A stretch of 64,000 nt of DNA from Balneatrix alpica DSM 16621 (GTDB taxonomy: Bacteria > Pseudomonadota > Gammaproteobacteria > Pseudomonadales > Balneatricaceae), in the NCBI RefSeq assembly GCF_000619885.1, contig NZ_KK211041.1:143191-207190 (forward strand), in the 5' to 3' direction. A program made the position numbers and the translations under genes. Numbering within the stretch: the stretch's first letter is position 1; each line of letters opens with the position of its first letter. A model generated the notes under the pieces. That model had not been told where the DNA came from. It was given only the letters and a program-made list of their open reading frames with translations, and ran no database searches. Shown in pieces: positions 1 to 9,931 of this stretch.

Positions 1-48
1 GGCTGTGGCTGTGGCTGTGGCTGTGGCTGTGGCTGTGGCTGTGGCTGT
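1..48. repeat. (GGCTGT)8 hexanucleotide tandem repeat
   Basis: Eight perfect copies of GGCTGT start at the first base of the window and may continue beyond it. On the minus strand they read as alternating Gln-Pro codons (CAG CCA) in frame with the tonB reading frame that starts at 284. Gain or loss of units would change protein length by two residues each without breaking the frame. Confidence 0.95.
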
Positions 49-284
49 GATGCGCCCTGTTCGCTGCGCTGGGCTACCGAGGTGGAGGGCGTGCTTTGGC
101 TGGGTTCCACCACGGCGGTTGCAGGCTGGGGGCTGAGGCTCAGGGTGAGTACCTGGCTGCTATTGGCAGAGGGGGTTAGCAAAGTGGGGGGCAGCAGTAC
201 CAGCCAGAGCGCCAGCAGTGCATGGGCCAGCAGCGATAGCAGCAGCCAGCGCTTGAGGCGGTGGGTATGCCAGCCCGTCGGCAT
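1..284 (-). CDS. tonB: TonB-type energy transducer, N-terminal part (runs off window)
   Basis: The frame opens with an ATG at 284 that overlaps the TGA stop of btuD by one base (TGATG), so it is the next gene of the cobalamin operon. Translation gives a short basic start, one hydrophobic segment rich in Leu and Ala (about residues 12-33), then a Ser/Pro/Gln-rich stretch ending in repeated Gln-Pro pairs at the window edge. A cytoplasmic start, a single membrane anchor and a Pro-rich periplasmic spacer are the TonB layout. TonB passes proton-motive energy from ExbB/ExbD to outer-membrane receptors such as BtuB. The C-terminal receptor-binding domain lies outside the window, so the identification rests on layout and on the neighbours. 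A dedicated tonB next to btu genes is common in gammaproteobacteria. ExbB/ExbD are not visible here. Confidence 0.75.
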   Translation of the reverse strand, partial: MPTGWHTHRLKRWLLLSLLAHALLALWLVLLPPTLLTPSANSSQVLTLSLSPQPATAVVEPSQSTPSTSVAQRSEQGASQPQPQPQPQPQPQPQ

Positions 285-1042
285 CAGGGCCCCAGCATTT
301 CCACCAGGGGTGGCTGGCGTTGCCAGTCACAGGCAAAACGGGGGCCGTATACCTGCTGCAGGCGCTCGGCGGTTAACACCTCGGCGGGTGGGCCCTGGGT
401 AAGCTGACCCTGTTCATCCAATAGCCAGATCTGATCGGCAAAGCGGGCGGCCAGGTTCAAGTCATGGAGTACCAGCAACACCCCTTGCTCACGGCTGTAA
501 TCCTGTAGTAGTTGCATCATCTGCAATTGATGGCGGGGATCAAGGCCGGCAATGGGTTCATCCGCCAGTAGCAGCGGGGCCTGTACCGCCAGGGCGCGGG
601 CCAGTAATACCCGTGCCTGTTCGCCGCCGGAAAGTTGATGCAGGGAGCGCTGGCGCAGACGTTGGCAGTCGGTTTGGCTCAGGATGGCTTCCACCACGTT
701 ATCCAACTGGGCCTTGCCATGGGGCAGGCGGCCAAGGGCGACTACATCCTCCACCTGCAGGCCCCAGGCGCATTGGGGCTGTTGCGGCAGGTAGGCGAGC
801 AGACGGCTGCGGGCCTGATAGTCCAATTGTTGCAGGGGCTGGTTAAGCCAGTGTAACTGGCCCTGGTAGTTGGCCTGCAGCCCGGCCAGGGTACGCAACA
901 GGGTGGACTTGCCTGCACCATTGGGGCCGAGCAGGACACAAAGCTGGCCGCTGCGCAGTTGCAGATTAACCGGCGCTAACATCGGGCGCGGTTGTAGCGG
1001 GTGAGGCAGGCTGAGGTGTTGGGCATCAAGCAAGATGGGCAT
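284..1042 (-). CDS. btuD: Cobalamin ABC transporter ATP-binding protein
   Basis: This 252-residue protein has the ATPase signatures of an ABC importer: Walker A GPNGAGKST (39-47), signature LSGGE (137-141), Walker B LLLADEP (157-163) and the switch histidine in VLHDLN (193). It powers uptake of vitamin B12 across the inner membrane with BtuC and BtuF. The start was set at the ATG at 1042, which overlaps the btuC stop (TAATG). An open frame continues about 100 residues further upstream, but that stretch lies within btuC and has no family similarity. The same architecture occurs in iron-siderophore ABC ATPases; the riboswitch and the BtuB-like receptor upstream make cobalamin the likely substrate. 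Confidence 0.9.
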   Translation of the reverse strand: MPILLDAQHLSLPHPLQPRPMLAPVNLQLRSGQLCVLLGPNGAGKSTLLRTLAGLQANYQGQLHWLNQPLQQLDYQARSRLLAYLPQQPQCAWGLQVEDVVALGRLPHGKAQLDNVVEAILSQTDCQRLRQRSLHQLSGGEQARVLLARALAVQAPLLLADEPIAGLDPRHQLQMMQLLQDYSREQGVLLVLHDLNLAARFADQIWLLDEQGQLTQGPPAEVLTAERLQQVYGPRFACDWQRQPPLVEMLGP

Positions 1043-2016
1043 TACCACAGCTCCCGTTTTTTCTGCAGTAGCAGTTGGAAGAACACCGGTGCGCCGATCA
1101 GCGCGGTGAGCACCCCGAGTTTTAACTCGGTGCCGGTGGGTAATAGACGCACCCCCAGATCTGCCAATAGCAATAACAGGGCGCCACCCAGGGCGCTGGC
1201 GGCGAGCAGGGCATCGGGCCGCTGGCGTAACCAGGGGCGCAGCAGATGGGGAACGACCAGGCCAACAAAGCCGATGCCGCCACTCATCGCCACGCAACTG
1301 CCGACACTGAGGCCGCAGCCAAGCAGGATCTGACGGCGCAGCCAATGGGGGTTGATGCCGAGACTGGTTGCCGCTTCTTGTCCGAGTGACCAGGCATAGA
1401 GAGAGGGGCCCAGGCGTAGCAGCATCAGGTTGCCGAGCAATACCGGCGGCAGGATTAGCAGCACCTGTTCCAGACTGCGGTCGGCGGTGGAGCCAAGTAG
1501 CCAGAAGATCACTTCAAGCGCAGCAAAGGGATTGGGGGCCAGGTTCAGCGCCAGGCTCATCAAAGCACCGCCGAGGCTGGCCAGGGCCACCCCTGCCAGA
1601 ATAAACAGGCTAACACTGGGGTGGCGCCCCGCCAGCCAGCTTAGGGCAGTCAGGCTGATCAGCGCGCCAATAATGCCACCGGCGGGCAACCACCAGGCCA
1701 GGGTTGCGACGGGGCCAAAATAAAACACCAACACTGCCCCCAGGCCCGCCCAGCTGGAAATGCCGAGCAGGCCCGGTTCCGCCAGGGGATTATGCAGGTA
1801 ACCCTGCAGGGCGGCACCGGCCAGCCCCAGGCTGGCACCGCATAGCAGAGTGAGCAGGGTGCGGGGCAAGCGTACTTCGAGTAGCAGTTGCCATTGCCAG
1901 CCTTGGTTGGGCCAATGCAGGGTGCCACCGGGGCTGAGCAGTAATGACAGCAGCATGGCCAAGAGCACGGCGCCGGCCAGCAGGGCCATTAAACGGATAA
2001 AGGGCCGTTCAGCCAT
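1042..2016 (-). CDS. btuC: Cobalamin ABC transporter permease (FecCD family)
   Basis: A 324-residue, very hydrophobic protein with about ten predicted membrane helices and the FecCD-family pattern, including a conserved GAxLGLAGAALQGYLHNPLAEP-type region near residue 60-80 and a GFVGLVVPHLLR segment near 250. It forms the inner-membrane channel of the BtuCDF importer. The length matches the family (about 320-340). It overlaps btuF upstream by 8 bases and touches btuD downstream by one base, so translation is probably coupled along btuF-btuC-btuD. Confidence 0.9.
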   Translation of the reverse strand: MAERPFIRLMALLAGAVLLAMLLSLLLSPGGTLHWPNQGWQWQLLLEVRLPRTLLTLLCGASLGLAGAALQGYLHNPLAEPGLLGISSWAGLGAVLVFYFGPVATLAWWLPAGGIIGALISLTALSWLAGRHPSVSLFILAGVALASLGGALMSLALNLAPNPFAALEVIFWLLGSTADRSLEQVLLILPPVLLGNLMLLRLGPSLYAWSLGQEAATSLGINPHWLRRQILLGCGLSVGSCVAMSGGIGFVGLVVPHLLRPWLRQRPDALLAASALGGALLLLLADLGVRLLPTGTELKLGVLTALIGAPVFFQLLLQKKRELW

Positions 2017-2827
2017 GGGGCAGCTTCTCCAGTAACAGGTTTAAACGCTCCAGGGTGTGCAGGGCGCTGGGTTCGGCGCAGCTTAGGCCAGTGCCGGGCA
2101 GCCGTAGCAGTTGCCAGGGACCACGGCTCAGGCTGGCCAGTTGCCAATAGGGGGCTCCGAGGGAGGGCAGGGGGCTATCGTCTTCCAGCACAATAATCAG
2201 CTGTGGCTGCAAGCGCCAGATTTGCTCCAGCGTCAGGCGTTGCCAGCCATGCTGGCCTGGGCCGCGGGCATCCCGTAGCTGCAGGCGTTGTAGCAGGTCG
2301 CCACTCAGAGTATCGGTGGCGGGGGTCCAGCCGCCCTGGCTGATGAGCAGGGTCTGACGTTGCTGGCCTTGGGGCCGGAGCTGTTGCAGACGCTCTTCCA
2401 GCTGCTGGGCCTGTTGTTGCCCGGCTTGATGCTGGCCAAGTGCTTGGCCGAGGGCACGCAGGCGGGGGGCAATATCGGCAAAGTTGCTGACCCAGTTAAG
2501 GCTGTGTACTGGAATATTGAGCTGGCGGAGCAAGCTCAGGGTGTGGGGCGAGGAAAACGAATCGGCCAAAACCAAATCCGGTTGCAGCCAGGCGACTTCA
2601 TCGGCACCAGCATGGAGGGTAGGCAACTGACGGGCTTTGGCTTCATCGGCACTGAGATAGGACAGCGCTTGCAACTGGGAAGGGGAGGCCAGTTGCAAGG
2701 CCAGGCGGTCACTGCACTGGTGAATGGACACCACCCGTGCAGGGGCCACGCTACTGGCACTGGCCAGTAGCGGCAACAAAAGCAGCAGGCTGGCAAGGCA
2801 GCCTGCCAGGCGCTTAGAAGCGGGCAT
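2009..2827 (-). CDS. btuF: Periplasmic cobalamin-binding protein
   Basis: From the ATG at 2827 the protein is 272 residues with a clear signal peptide (basic Lys-Arg start, hydrophobic core, then an ASAS-type cleavage region near residue 24). The mature part starts with ARVVSIHQCSDRLALQL, the opening of the Fe/B12 periplasmic-binding fold (Peripla_BP_2). It would capture cobalamin delivered by BtuB and hand it to BtuCD. The reading frame is open further upstream (to 2932), but that part overlaps btuB and would bury the signal peptide. The chosen start overlaps btuB by 14 bases; an ATG at 2839 is a possible alternative. Confidence 0.85.
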   Translation of the reverse strand: MPASKRLAGCLASLLLLLPLLASASSVAPARVVSIHQCSDRLALQLASPSQLQALSYLSADEAKARQLPTLHAGADEVAWLQPDLVLADSFSSPHTLSLLRQLNIPVHSLNWVSNFADIAPRLRALGQALGQHQAGQQQAQQLEERLQQLRPQGQQRQTLLISQGGWTPATDTLSGDLLQRLQLRDARGPGQHGWQRLTLEQIWRLQPQLIIVLEDDSPLPSLGAPYWQLASLSRGPWQLLRLPGTGLSCAEPSALHTLERLNLLLEKLPHG

Positions 2828-4679
2828 TGACCCCGGCATAGAAGGCGCGTTTAGAGGTGCCATAACCGTAAAGTTCTTCGTAGTCACGATCGAACAGGTT
2901 ATGCACCCGGGCATGAACTTGCCAGGTTTCATTCAGCTCATAACGGCCACCCAGATTCACCAGGGTGTAGCTTGGCAATACCTTGCTGCCGGTATCCAGG
3001 CGGCGGCCCTTGAAGTGCACATCCAGATTCAGCGCTGCGGGGATAAAGCCTAAGCGGTAATCCAGGTTAAGGGCGGCTTCATGCCAGGGTTGGCGAAGCA
3101 GGGAGTTGCTGTCACCGGCATCGTTATCCACATCGGTGTAGGTATAGCTGGCCTGCAGATCCAGTTGCTCGCTCAGGGCGCCACGCAGGCTGGTTTCTAC
3201 CCCTTGGCTGCGGGTAATGCCTGCTACGTTGAAGTAGCCGGTGGTGTAGCCAATCAGGTTATCGACGCGGTTATCAAACCAGGTCAGATCCAGTTGCCAG
3301 TCGCCCAGTTGTTGACTGACGCCCAGATCCCAACCCCTACTGCTTTGTGCTTGCAGGTTGGCATTGCCGCCCCAGGGGCCAAACAGCTGGTTAAGACTGG
3401 GGTTTTTGACCCCGGTGCCGTAGCTGGAGTGCAGGCGGGTACCGTCCAGCACTTGCCAGGACAGGGCAATACGGCTGCTGTCTTCATCGGCAAATTCGTG
3501 GTTGTTATCGAGGCGATGACTGAGGCTGGCGCTCAGGGTGTCCTGCCAGTTGGCCACATATTCCAGGGCCAGGGAGTCGGCGCTGACGCTCTTGTTGATG
3601 GAGCCGGTGTGGGCTGATTCGTTCTCATGCTCGGCAGCAAAAATCACGCTGTTTTCCAGCCCACCAAAGAGGTCGGAGGCAAAGTGATACTGGGTCTGGT
3701 AGTCGACCACTTCGCGCTCACCATCAAAGAAACCACCAAAACTGGTGTACTGGTGACGCAGGGTATTGCTCTTGCTGTACCCCAAGCGGTGCTGCCAGTC
3801 GCCGCCGAGCAGGTCCCACTCGCTTTGCAGGCGCAGGGTATTGCGCTCGGCTTTGCTCCAGTCGCGGTTGTCGCTAACGGTGGGCCAGCTGGCATCAATG
3901 TCATAGGTGCTGAGGTTATGGCTGAGATTGGCACTGACCTTCCAGCTATCGGTCAGTTGATAGCTGACAGAACCACTGGCCTGGCGGCTTTCAATGCCGT
4001 CCGCTTCGCTGGCGCCGCGCTTTTCGTTAGCCGCGGAGAAACCATTGGAGTGCAGGTTGCTGACGTTGATGGCATAACCCAGGCGCTCATACTGGGCGCG
4101 GCGGGATAGGCTGATCTGCTGGGTACCGTGACTGCCGACTTCGGTGTCAATTTCGGTCACCGGCTTGCCCTGGCCTTTGCGGGTAATGATATGCACCACA
4201 CCACCAATGGCATCGCTGCCCCAGAGGGCGCTCTGCGGGCCGCGGACGATTTCGATTCGCTCGATATCAGCCACTTGCAGGGTGCCGATGTCCATGTCGT
4301 TTTCGACGTTGGAGGGGTCATTGACCGGTACGCCATCAATCACCACCTGGGTAAAGCGCTGGTGCAGGCCACGCAGACGAATCGGTGTCAGTGAGCCCGG
4401 GGTAGAGGTGGCAAATACGTTCACGCCGGGAGCACCATGCAGGGCATCAGCCAGGGTGCGGACTTGGCGTTTTTCCAGCTCAGCACGGGTGATTACCGTG
4501 ACGCTGCTGCCGACGCTGGTCTGGCTTTGCGGCAGACGGCTGGCGGTGACCAGGACATCGGCTTCACTACCATGATCATTGGCTTGAGCAGGGTTGGCCA
4601 GTAAGGCCAGGGTCAGGGGGGCAAGGGCAAATAGCGGGCGTGCAGTAGCCGCCTGCAAGAGTGATGCAGAGTGCTTCAC
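2814..4679 (-). CDS. btuB: TonB-dependent cobalamin receptor
   Basis: An outer-membrane TonB-dependent receptor. It has a signal peptide ending in NPAQA, a TonB-box-like segment (EADVLVTASRL), a plug domain with the VRGPQSALWGSDAIGGVVHIITR motif region, a long beta-barrel with alternating aromatic strands, and a C-terminal Phe (NARF). The frame is open to a TTG at 4694, but the GTG at 4679 gives a standard signal peptide starting Met-Lys. That GTG is preceded by GGAG with 9 bases spacing, so it was chosen (621 residues). E. coli BtuB is about 614. The cobalamin riboswitch directly upstream supports B12 as substrate; a related cobamide or cobinamide cannot be excluded. Confidence 0.88.
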   Translation of the reverse strand: MKHSASLLQAATARPLFALAPLTLALLANPAQANDHGSEADVLVTASRLPQSQTSVGSSVTVITRAELEKRQVRTLADALHGAPGVNVFATSTPGSLTPIRLRGLHQRFTQVVIDGVPVNDPSNVENDMDIGTLQVADIERIEIVRGPQSALWGSDAIGGVVHIITRKGQGKPVTEIDTEVGSHGTQQISLSRRAQYERLGYAINVSNLHSNGFSAANEKRGASEADGIESRQASGSVSYQLTDSWKVSANLSHNLSTYDIDASWPTVSDNRDWSKAERNTLRLQSEWDLLGGDWQHRLGYSKSNTLRHQYTSFGGFFDGEREVVDYQTQYHFASDLFGGLENSVIFAAEHENESAHTGSINKSVSADSLALEYVANWQDTLSASLSHRLDNNHEFADEDSSRIALSWQVLDGTRLHSSYGTGVKNPSLNQLFGPWGGNANLQAQSSRGWDLGVSQQLGDWQLDLTWFDNRVDNLIGYTTGYFNVAGITRSQGVETSLRGALSEQLDLQASYTYTDVDNDAGDSNSLLRQPWHEAALNLDYRLGFIPAALNLDVHFKGRRLDTGSKVLPSYTLVNLGGRYELNETWQVHARVHNLFDRDYEELYGYGTSKRAFYAGVNARF

Positions 4680-4769
4680 AGCGTCAGTCTCCAATCCGGT
4701 TCAGGAAAACTTTCGCCGTCGACGATGGGCTTCACCGGCCGCAAAACACCCCGTTTGCAGCATGACGAC

Positions 4770-4945
4770 GTGAGGCCTTGGGCAGGTCTCCTGGCTCGGT
4801 TCAACGTCTGGTACCCCTTCCCATCAGCCTGGCTGACAGTGGCTCAATACCGACTCACCTTCACAGTTGCGGGGACAGCTAGGGATTTGCACCCTATTCC
4901 CTTTTCAGCTCGGCCGCCTTTCCCTTCGCTGGCCAAGCACCCATA
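4770..4945 (-). promoter_or_regulatory. Cobalamin riboswitch in the btuB leader
   Basis: Reading the minus strand, the leader contains the conserved B12 box AGCCAGGAGACCTGCC (complement of 4781-4796), GAGCCACTG (around 4836-4844), GGTGAGTCGG, and the GGGAATxxGGTGxxAATCCC core (around 4880-4902). These occur in the order and spacing of the cobalamin (adenosylcobalamin-type) riboswitch family. It lies about 90 bases upstream of the btuB start. High cobalamin would be expected to lower btuB expression and, by extension, the rest of the operon. The expression platform (hairpin terminator or ribosome-site occlusion) was not resolved; the ends are approximate. Confidence 0.93.
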
Positions 4946-5039
4946 GGCGGCGCGCACTTTACCTGATTTTGGCGCTAAAGGCGATGGAAGCTATTCAGGT
5001 TAGAATGAGCCAGATTCAGGATTAGCGGAGGAGCAGAGG

Positions 5040-5486
5040 ATGAGCCTGTCATTGCAGTGGTTAGCTTTTAGTGAATTAAGTGCCAGCCAGCTTTATCAGG
5101 TCTTGGCGTTGCGTCAGCAGGTGTTTGTGTTGGAGCAGCAGTGTTTGTATCCGGATATTGATGGCAATGACCCCCAGGCTTTGCATTTGCTGGCCTGGCA
5201 GGGCAATGAGCTACAGGGTTACCTGCGGGTGTTTATGCAGGATACCCCGGTGCGGATCGGCCGGGTGGTGGTGGCGCCCGCCGGGCGTGGGCAGGGGCTG
5301 GCAGCGAAGTTAATGCAGGCGGCGTTAAAGCGGATTGCGCAGGAGCGTCCGGCCACCATGGTGGAGCTGGGGGCGCAGCAGTATCTGGAAGAATTTTATC
5401 GCCGTCTGGGGTTTATGCCAGTTTCCAATGTGTATCTGGAGGATGGTATTCCACATATCGATATGCGGCGTTTGTCTGCCAGTTAA
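5040..5486 (+). CDS. ElaA-like GNAT acetyltransferase
   Basis: A 148-residue N-acetyltransferase of the ElaA type. The N-terminus has the family's LYQVLALRQQVFVLEQQCLYPDID pattern, and the acetyl-CoA binding motif is RVVVAPAGRGQGLAAKLM (about residues 75-92). The C-terminus has the usual FYRRLGFMPVSNVYLEDGIPHIDM ending. The ribosome site GGAGGAG lies 6-9 bases before the ATG. The substrate of this family is not established. It is a single gene, divergent from the btu operon. Confidence 0.88.
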   Translation: MSLSLQWLAFSELSASQLYQVLALRQQVFVLEQQCLYPDIDGNDPQALHLLAWQGNELQGYLRVFMQDTPVRIGRVVVAPAGRGQGLAAKLMQAALKRIAQERPATMVELGAQQYLEEFYRRLGFMPVSNVYLEDGIPHIDMRRLSAS

Positions 5487-5516
5487 GTATTTGAATTTAT
5501 TCGAGTTAAATTTTTG

Positions 5517-5534
5517 TTTTGCCAATTGGCAAAA
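5517..5534. promoter_or_regulatory. Perfect 18-bp palindrome, likely operator
   Basis: TTTTGCCAATTGGCAAAA is a perfect palindrome 7 bases upstream of a good -35 element. Its CCA-N2-TGG core resembles the RutR-type operator core (TTGACCA-N2-TGGTCAA), and RutR regulates pyrimidine genes, which is what lies downstream. The resemblance is partial. It is not terminator-like because no T-run follows the stem. Confidence 0.5.
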
Positions 5535-5540
5535 ATAACC

Positions 5541-5568
5541 TTGCAGAGGTCAGAAAGCGGTCTAGTAT
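5541..5568 (+). promoter_or_regulatory. Sigma70-type promoter for the pyrimidine-degradation genes
   Basis: TTGCAG (5541-5546) and TAGTAT (5563-5568) are separated by 16 bases. It lies about 95 bases before the amidohydrolase start and directly after the palindrome at 5517-5534. Confidence 0.5.
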
Positions 5569-5664
5569 TTACCATCAGGTAAAAACATGACGTTTTATTG
5601 ACCAATGCAAGCACGTGTTTGCGGTCATGACGTCAGCCATCCAATAACAATAAAAGGCGACACC

Positions 5665-6558
5665 ATGACAACATTGAAGGCGCCGACACTGAAGTGCGGC
5701 CTGATCCAGATGTCCCTCAAGGGGGACACCTCCATGAGCCCTGAGCAAATCCGCCAGCATATGCTGGAGGCCCATCTGCCCCTGATTGATGAGGCCGGGC
5801 GGCAAGGTGTGCAGGTGCTGTGTTTTCAGGAGGTCTTTACCCAGCCTTACTTTTGCCCCAGCCAGGACAGCAAGTGGTACGCTGCCGCCGAGTCGATTCC
5901 GGATGGCCCCACCACCCGCCTGATGCAGGAATATGCGAAAAAGCATCAGATGGTGATTGTGGTGCCCATCTACGAGGAAGACTTGCCCGGGGTGTATTAC
6001 AACACCGCCGCGGTAATTGATGCCGATGGCCGTTACCTGGGCAAATACCGCAAGACCCATATCCCCGATACCGCTCCCGGCTTCTGGGAGAAGCTCTACT
6101 TCAAGCCCGGCAACCTGGGCTACCCCGTGTTTGACACCGCCTATTGCAAGTTAGGGGTGTACATCTGCTACGACCGCCACTTCCCCGAGGGCTGGCGCGC
6201 CCTGGCCTTGAATGGGGCGGAATACATCGTCAATCCCTCTGCCACCGTTGCCGGTAAAAGCAAATACCTGTGGGAGCTGGAGCAACCAGCTGCGGCAGCG
6301 GCCAACGGCGTCTTTATCGGTGCCATCAACCGGGTAGGGCGTGAAGCTCCCTGGGATGAGCGCATGGGGGAGTTCTACGGCTCCAGCTATATCGTCAATC
6401 CACTGGGCAAAATCGAAGCCCAGGCCAGCTATGGCGAAGATGAGCTGTTGGTGCATGAGATTGATCTCAACCTGATCCGTGAGGTGCGCAAGGGCTGGCA
6501 GTTTTTCCGTGACCGCCGCCCCGACCTCTATGGCGATCTGACCGCTCCTGATCATTGA
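5665..6558 (+). CDS. Carbon-nitrogen hydrolase, likely N-carbamoyl-beta-alanine amidohydrolase
   Basis: A nitrilase-superfamily amidohydrolase with the Glu-Lys-Cys triad visible as CFQEVF (E56), YRKTHIPD (K130) and ICYDRHFPE (C169), in 297 residues. The ATG at 5665 follows AAGGCGA and was preferred to an upstream in-frame start. With the permease and dihydropyrimidinase downstream, the expected reaction is hydrolysis of N-carbamoyl-beta-alanine to beta-alanine, CO2 and ammonia, the last step of reductive pyrimidine breakdown. A role as N-carbamoyl-D-amino-acid hydrolase in hydantoin use is the alternative. Dihydropyrimidine dehydrogenase (preTA) is not in the window, so the set is incomplete here. 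Confidence 0.85.
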   Translation: MTTLKAPTLKCGLIQMSLKGDTSMSPEQIRQHMLEAHLPLIDEAGRQGVQVLCFQEVFTQPYFCPSQDSKWYAAAESIPDGPTTRLMQEYAKKHQMVIVVPIYEEDLPGVYYNTAAVIDADGRYLGKYRKTHIPDTAPGFWEKLYFKPGNLGYPVFDTAYCKLGVYICYDRHFPEGWRALALNGAEYIVNPSATVAGKSKYLWELEQPAAAAANGVFIGAINRVGREAPWDERMGEFYGSSYIVNPLGKIEAQASYGEDELLVHEIDLNLIREVRKGWQFFRDRRPDLYGDLTAPDH

Positions 6559-6717
6559 ATGTTATGGCTTGCCCGACTCCCCCGTTGGACGGTGGGAGCT
6601 GGGCAGGCTGTAGCCGCGGGATGGCAAGCCGGGCGGCTTGGCCATTCTAGTGCTGATCATCTGAAGGCCTGGCAGGGCTGACAGGTACCGCAAATAAGAA
6701 CAAATAGAGGAACCACG

Positions 6718-8220
6718 ATGAGTAGCCATCAATCCGGCAGCTCCAGCGCCGTTAAGGTTGGAGAGTTCTATGAACTGGAGGTGGGCCCGGATGTCGCTGA
6801 CAGCGCCCACTTTAATGAGGATATTGCGCCGACGAAGGTGCAGGAGCGCACCTGGAATACCTGGAACGTGGCAGCCCTGTGGGTGGGGATGGCGATCTGC
6901 GTGCCAACCTATACCCTGGGTGGCGTGCTGACCGCCTACTTTGGTTTGTCAGTGGGGGAGGCGCTGCTGACCATCTTGCTGGCTAACGTAGTGGTCTTGA
7001 TTCCCCTGACCCTGAATGCTTTTTCCGGTACCAAATACGGTATCCCCTTTCCGGTATTGCTGCGCTCCTCCTTTGGTGTGCTGGGCTCTAACATCCCCTG
7101 TTTGATCCGTGCCCTGGTGGCCTGCGGCTGGTTTGGTATCCAAACACTGTTTGGTGGCATTGCCATCCATATTCTTTTCTCTGCCCTGATTCCCGGCTGG
7201 GCCGCCTTAGGGGGTACCGGTGAGGTGATTGGCTTCTTCCTCTTTTTAGCCTTGAACTTGATGGTGGTCATCCGTGGCTCCGAGTCGATCAAGATACTGG
7301 AGACCCTGTCCGCACCCTTATTGCTGGCGGTGGGGATCGGCCTGATGCTGTGGGCGATGCCGAAGGTGTCCATCACCGAGCTGATGGCGGTGCCGGCTAA
7401 TCGTCCGGAGGAGGCGTCCTTTGCCTCTTACTTCTTTGGTGGTTTGACTGCCATGGTGGGCTTCTGGGCCACCCTGTCACTTAACATCCCCGACTTCAGC
7501 CGTTACGTGCGCTCGCAGAAAGATCAGGTGATGGGGCAGATTATCGGCCTGCCGCTGACCATGTTCTTCTTTGCTGCCCTGGGGGTGGTGATGACGGCGG
7601 CTTCCGCCAGCCTGGTTGGCGAAACCATCTCTGATCCGATTAACCTGATCGGTAAGATCGACAGCCCCTTCTGGGTAGTGATTGCGATGCTGATGATCAT
7701 CATCGCCACCATCTCTACTAATACGGCGGCCAATATCGTCTCCCCCACCAATGACTTCCAGAACCTGGCGCCGAAAAAGATCAACCAGACCCGTGGCGTG
7801 CTGCTCACCGGTGCCATTGGTGTGGCGTTGATGGGCTGGGAGCTGTTGAAAAAGCTTGGCTGGATTCAGTCCGATGTCAGTGTCGAGGCAATGTACACCA
7901 ACTGGCTGCTGGGTTACTCCAGCCTGCTGGGGCCGATCGCCGGGATTATGATCGTCGATTACTTCCTGATTAAACGTCAGCAACTCAACCTGGCGGAGCT
8001 GTATAAAACCAATGGCATCTATGCCGGTTTTAACAGTGCCGGCCTGATTGCCTTTGCCGTGCCGGTGGGGCTGACCCTGTTCTCCCTCAGTACCGGTACC
8101 CTGGGCTGGTTCTATCAATATGGCTGGTTCACCGGCTCGCTGCTCGGTGGCCTGGTCTACTTCATGCTGGGTAATCGTGCCAGCAGCCCTGCACTGACCG
8201 GTGCGGCGGTTAACTCCTAA
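6718..8220 (+). CDS. NCS1-family nucleobase/hydantoin permease
   Basis: A 500-residue membrane protein with about 12 hydrophobic segments. The NCS1 start reads TWNTWNVAALWVGMAICVPTYTLGG, and the FGIQTLFGG and SLNIPDFSRYVRSQKDQ segments are typical of uracil, allantoin and hydantoin transporters. The N-terminus carries an extra hydrophilic 45 residues. GAGG precedes the ATG by 8 bases. Its place between a carbamoyl-amide hydrolase and a dihydropyrimidinase suggests uptake of uracil/thymine, dihydropyrimidines or hydantoins. Confidence 0.9.
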   Translation: MSSHQSGSSSAVKVGEFYELEVGPDVADSAHFNEDIAPTKVQERTWNTWNVAALWVGMAICVPTYTLGGVLTAYFGLSVGEALLTILLANVVVLIPLTLNAFSGTKYGIPFPVLLRSSFGVLGSNIPCLIRALVACGWFGIQTLFGGIAIHILFSALIPGWAALGGTGEVIGFFLFLALNLMVVIRGSESIKILETLSAPLLLAVGIGLMLWAMPKVSITELMAVPANRPEEASFASYFFGGLTAMVGFWATLSLNIPDFSRYVRSQKDQVMGQIIGLPLTMFFFAALGVVMTAASASLVGETISDPINLIGKIDSPFWVVIAMLMIIIATISTNTAANIVSPTNDFQNLAPKKINQTRGVLLTGAIGVALMGWELLKKLGWIQSDVSVEAMYTNWLLGYSSLLGPIAGIMIVDYFLIKRQQLNLAELYKTNGIYAGFNSAGLIAFAVPVGLTLFSLSTGTLGWFYQYGWFTGSLLGGLVYFMLGNRASSPALTGAAVNS

Positions 8221-9714
<1,494 letters not shown>

Positions 9715-9795
9715 CGATAGGTTGACACCAGATAACAGCTCGGTGGCCGTTGTCCTCTACTGCCACGCCTAAGGGCGGGAGAGGACAGCGGATTC

Positions 9796-9821
9796 GGGAA
9801 GCCTGCGGGCTTCCCTTTTTT
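9796..9821 (+). terminator. Rho-independent terminator after dihydropyrimidinase
   Basis: Perfect 8-bp stem GGGAAGCC / GGCTTCCC with loop TGCG, followed by six T. It closes the 5665-9714 operon. Confidence 0.9.
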
Positions 9822-9931
9822 ATGCGCAAAGCGCAAGAGGCTTGCTCCTGCTGCGCTTTAGGGCTACAGATACAGGGCGAATAAAAAAATGCCCCCTGTA
9901 AGCGGGTGCGCATAATAAGGAGCCTTAGCGC

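Noticed and set aside
3081-4394. Several plus-strand frames opposite btuB
   Set aside because: Shadows of the btuB reading frame without ribosome sites or recognisable domains.
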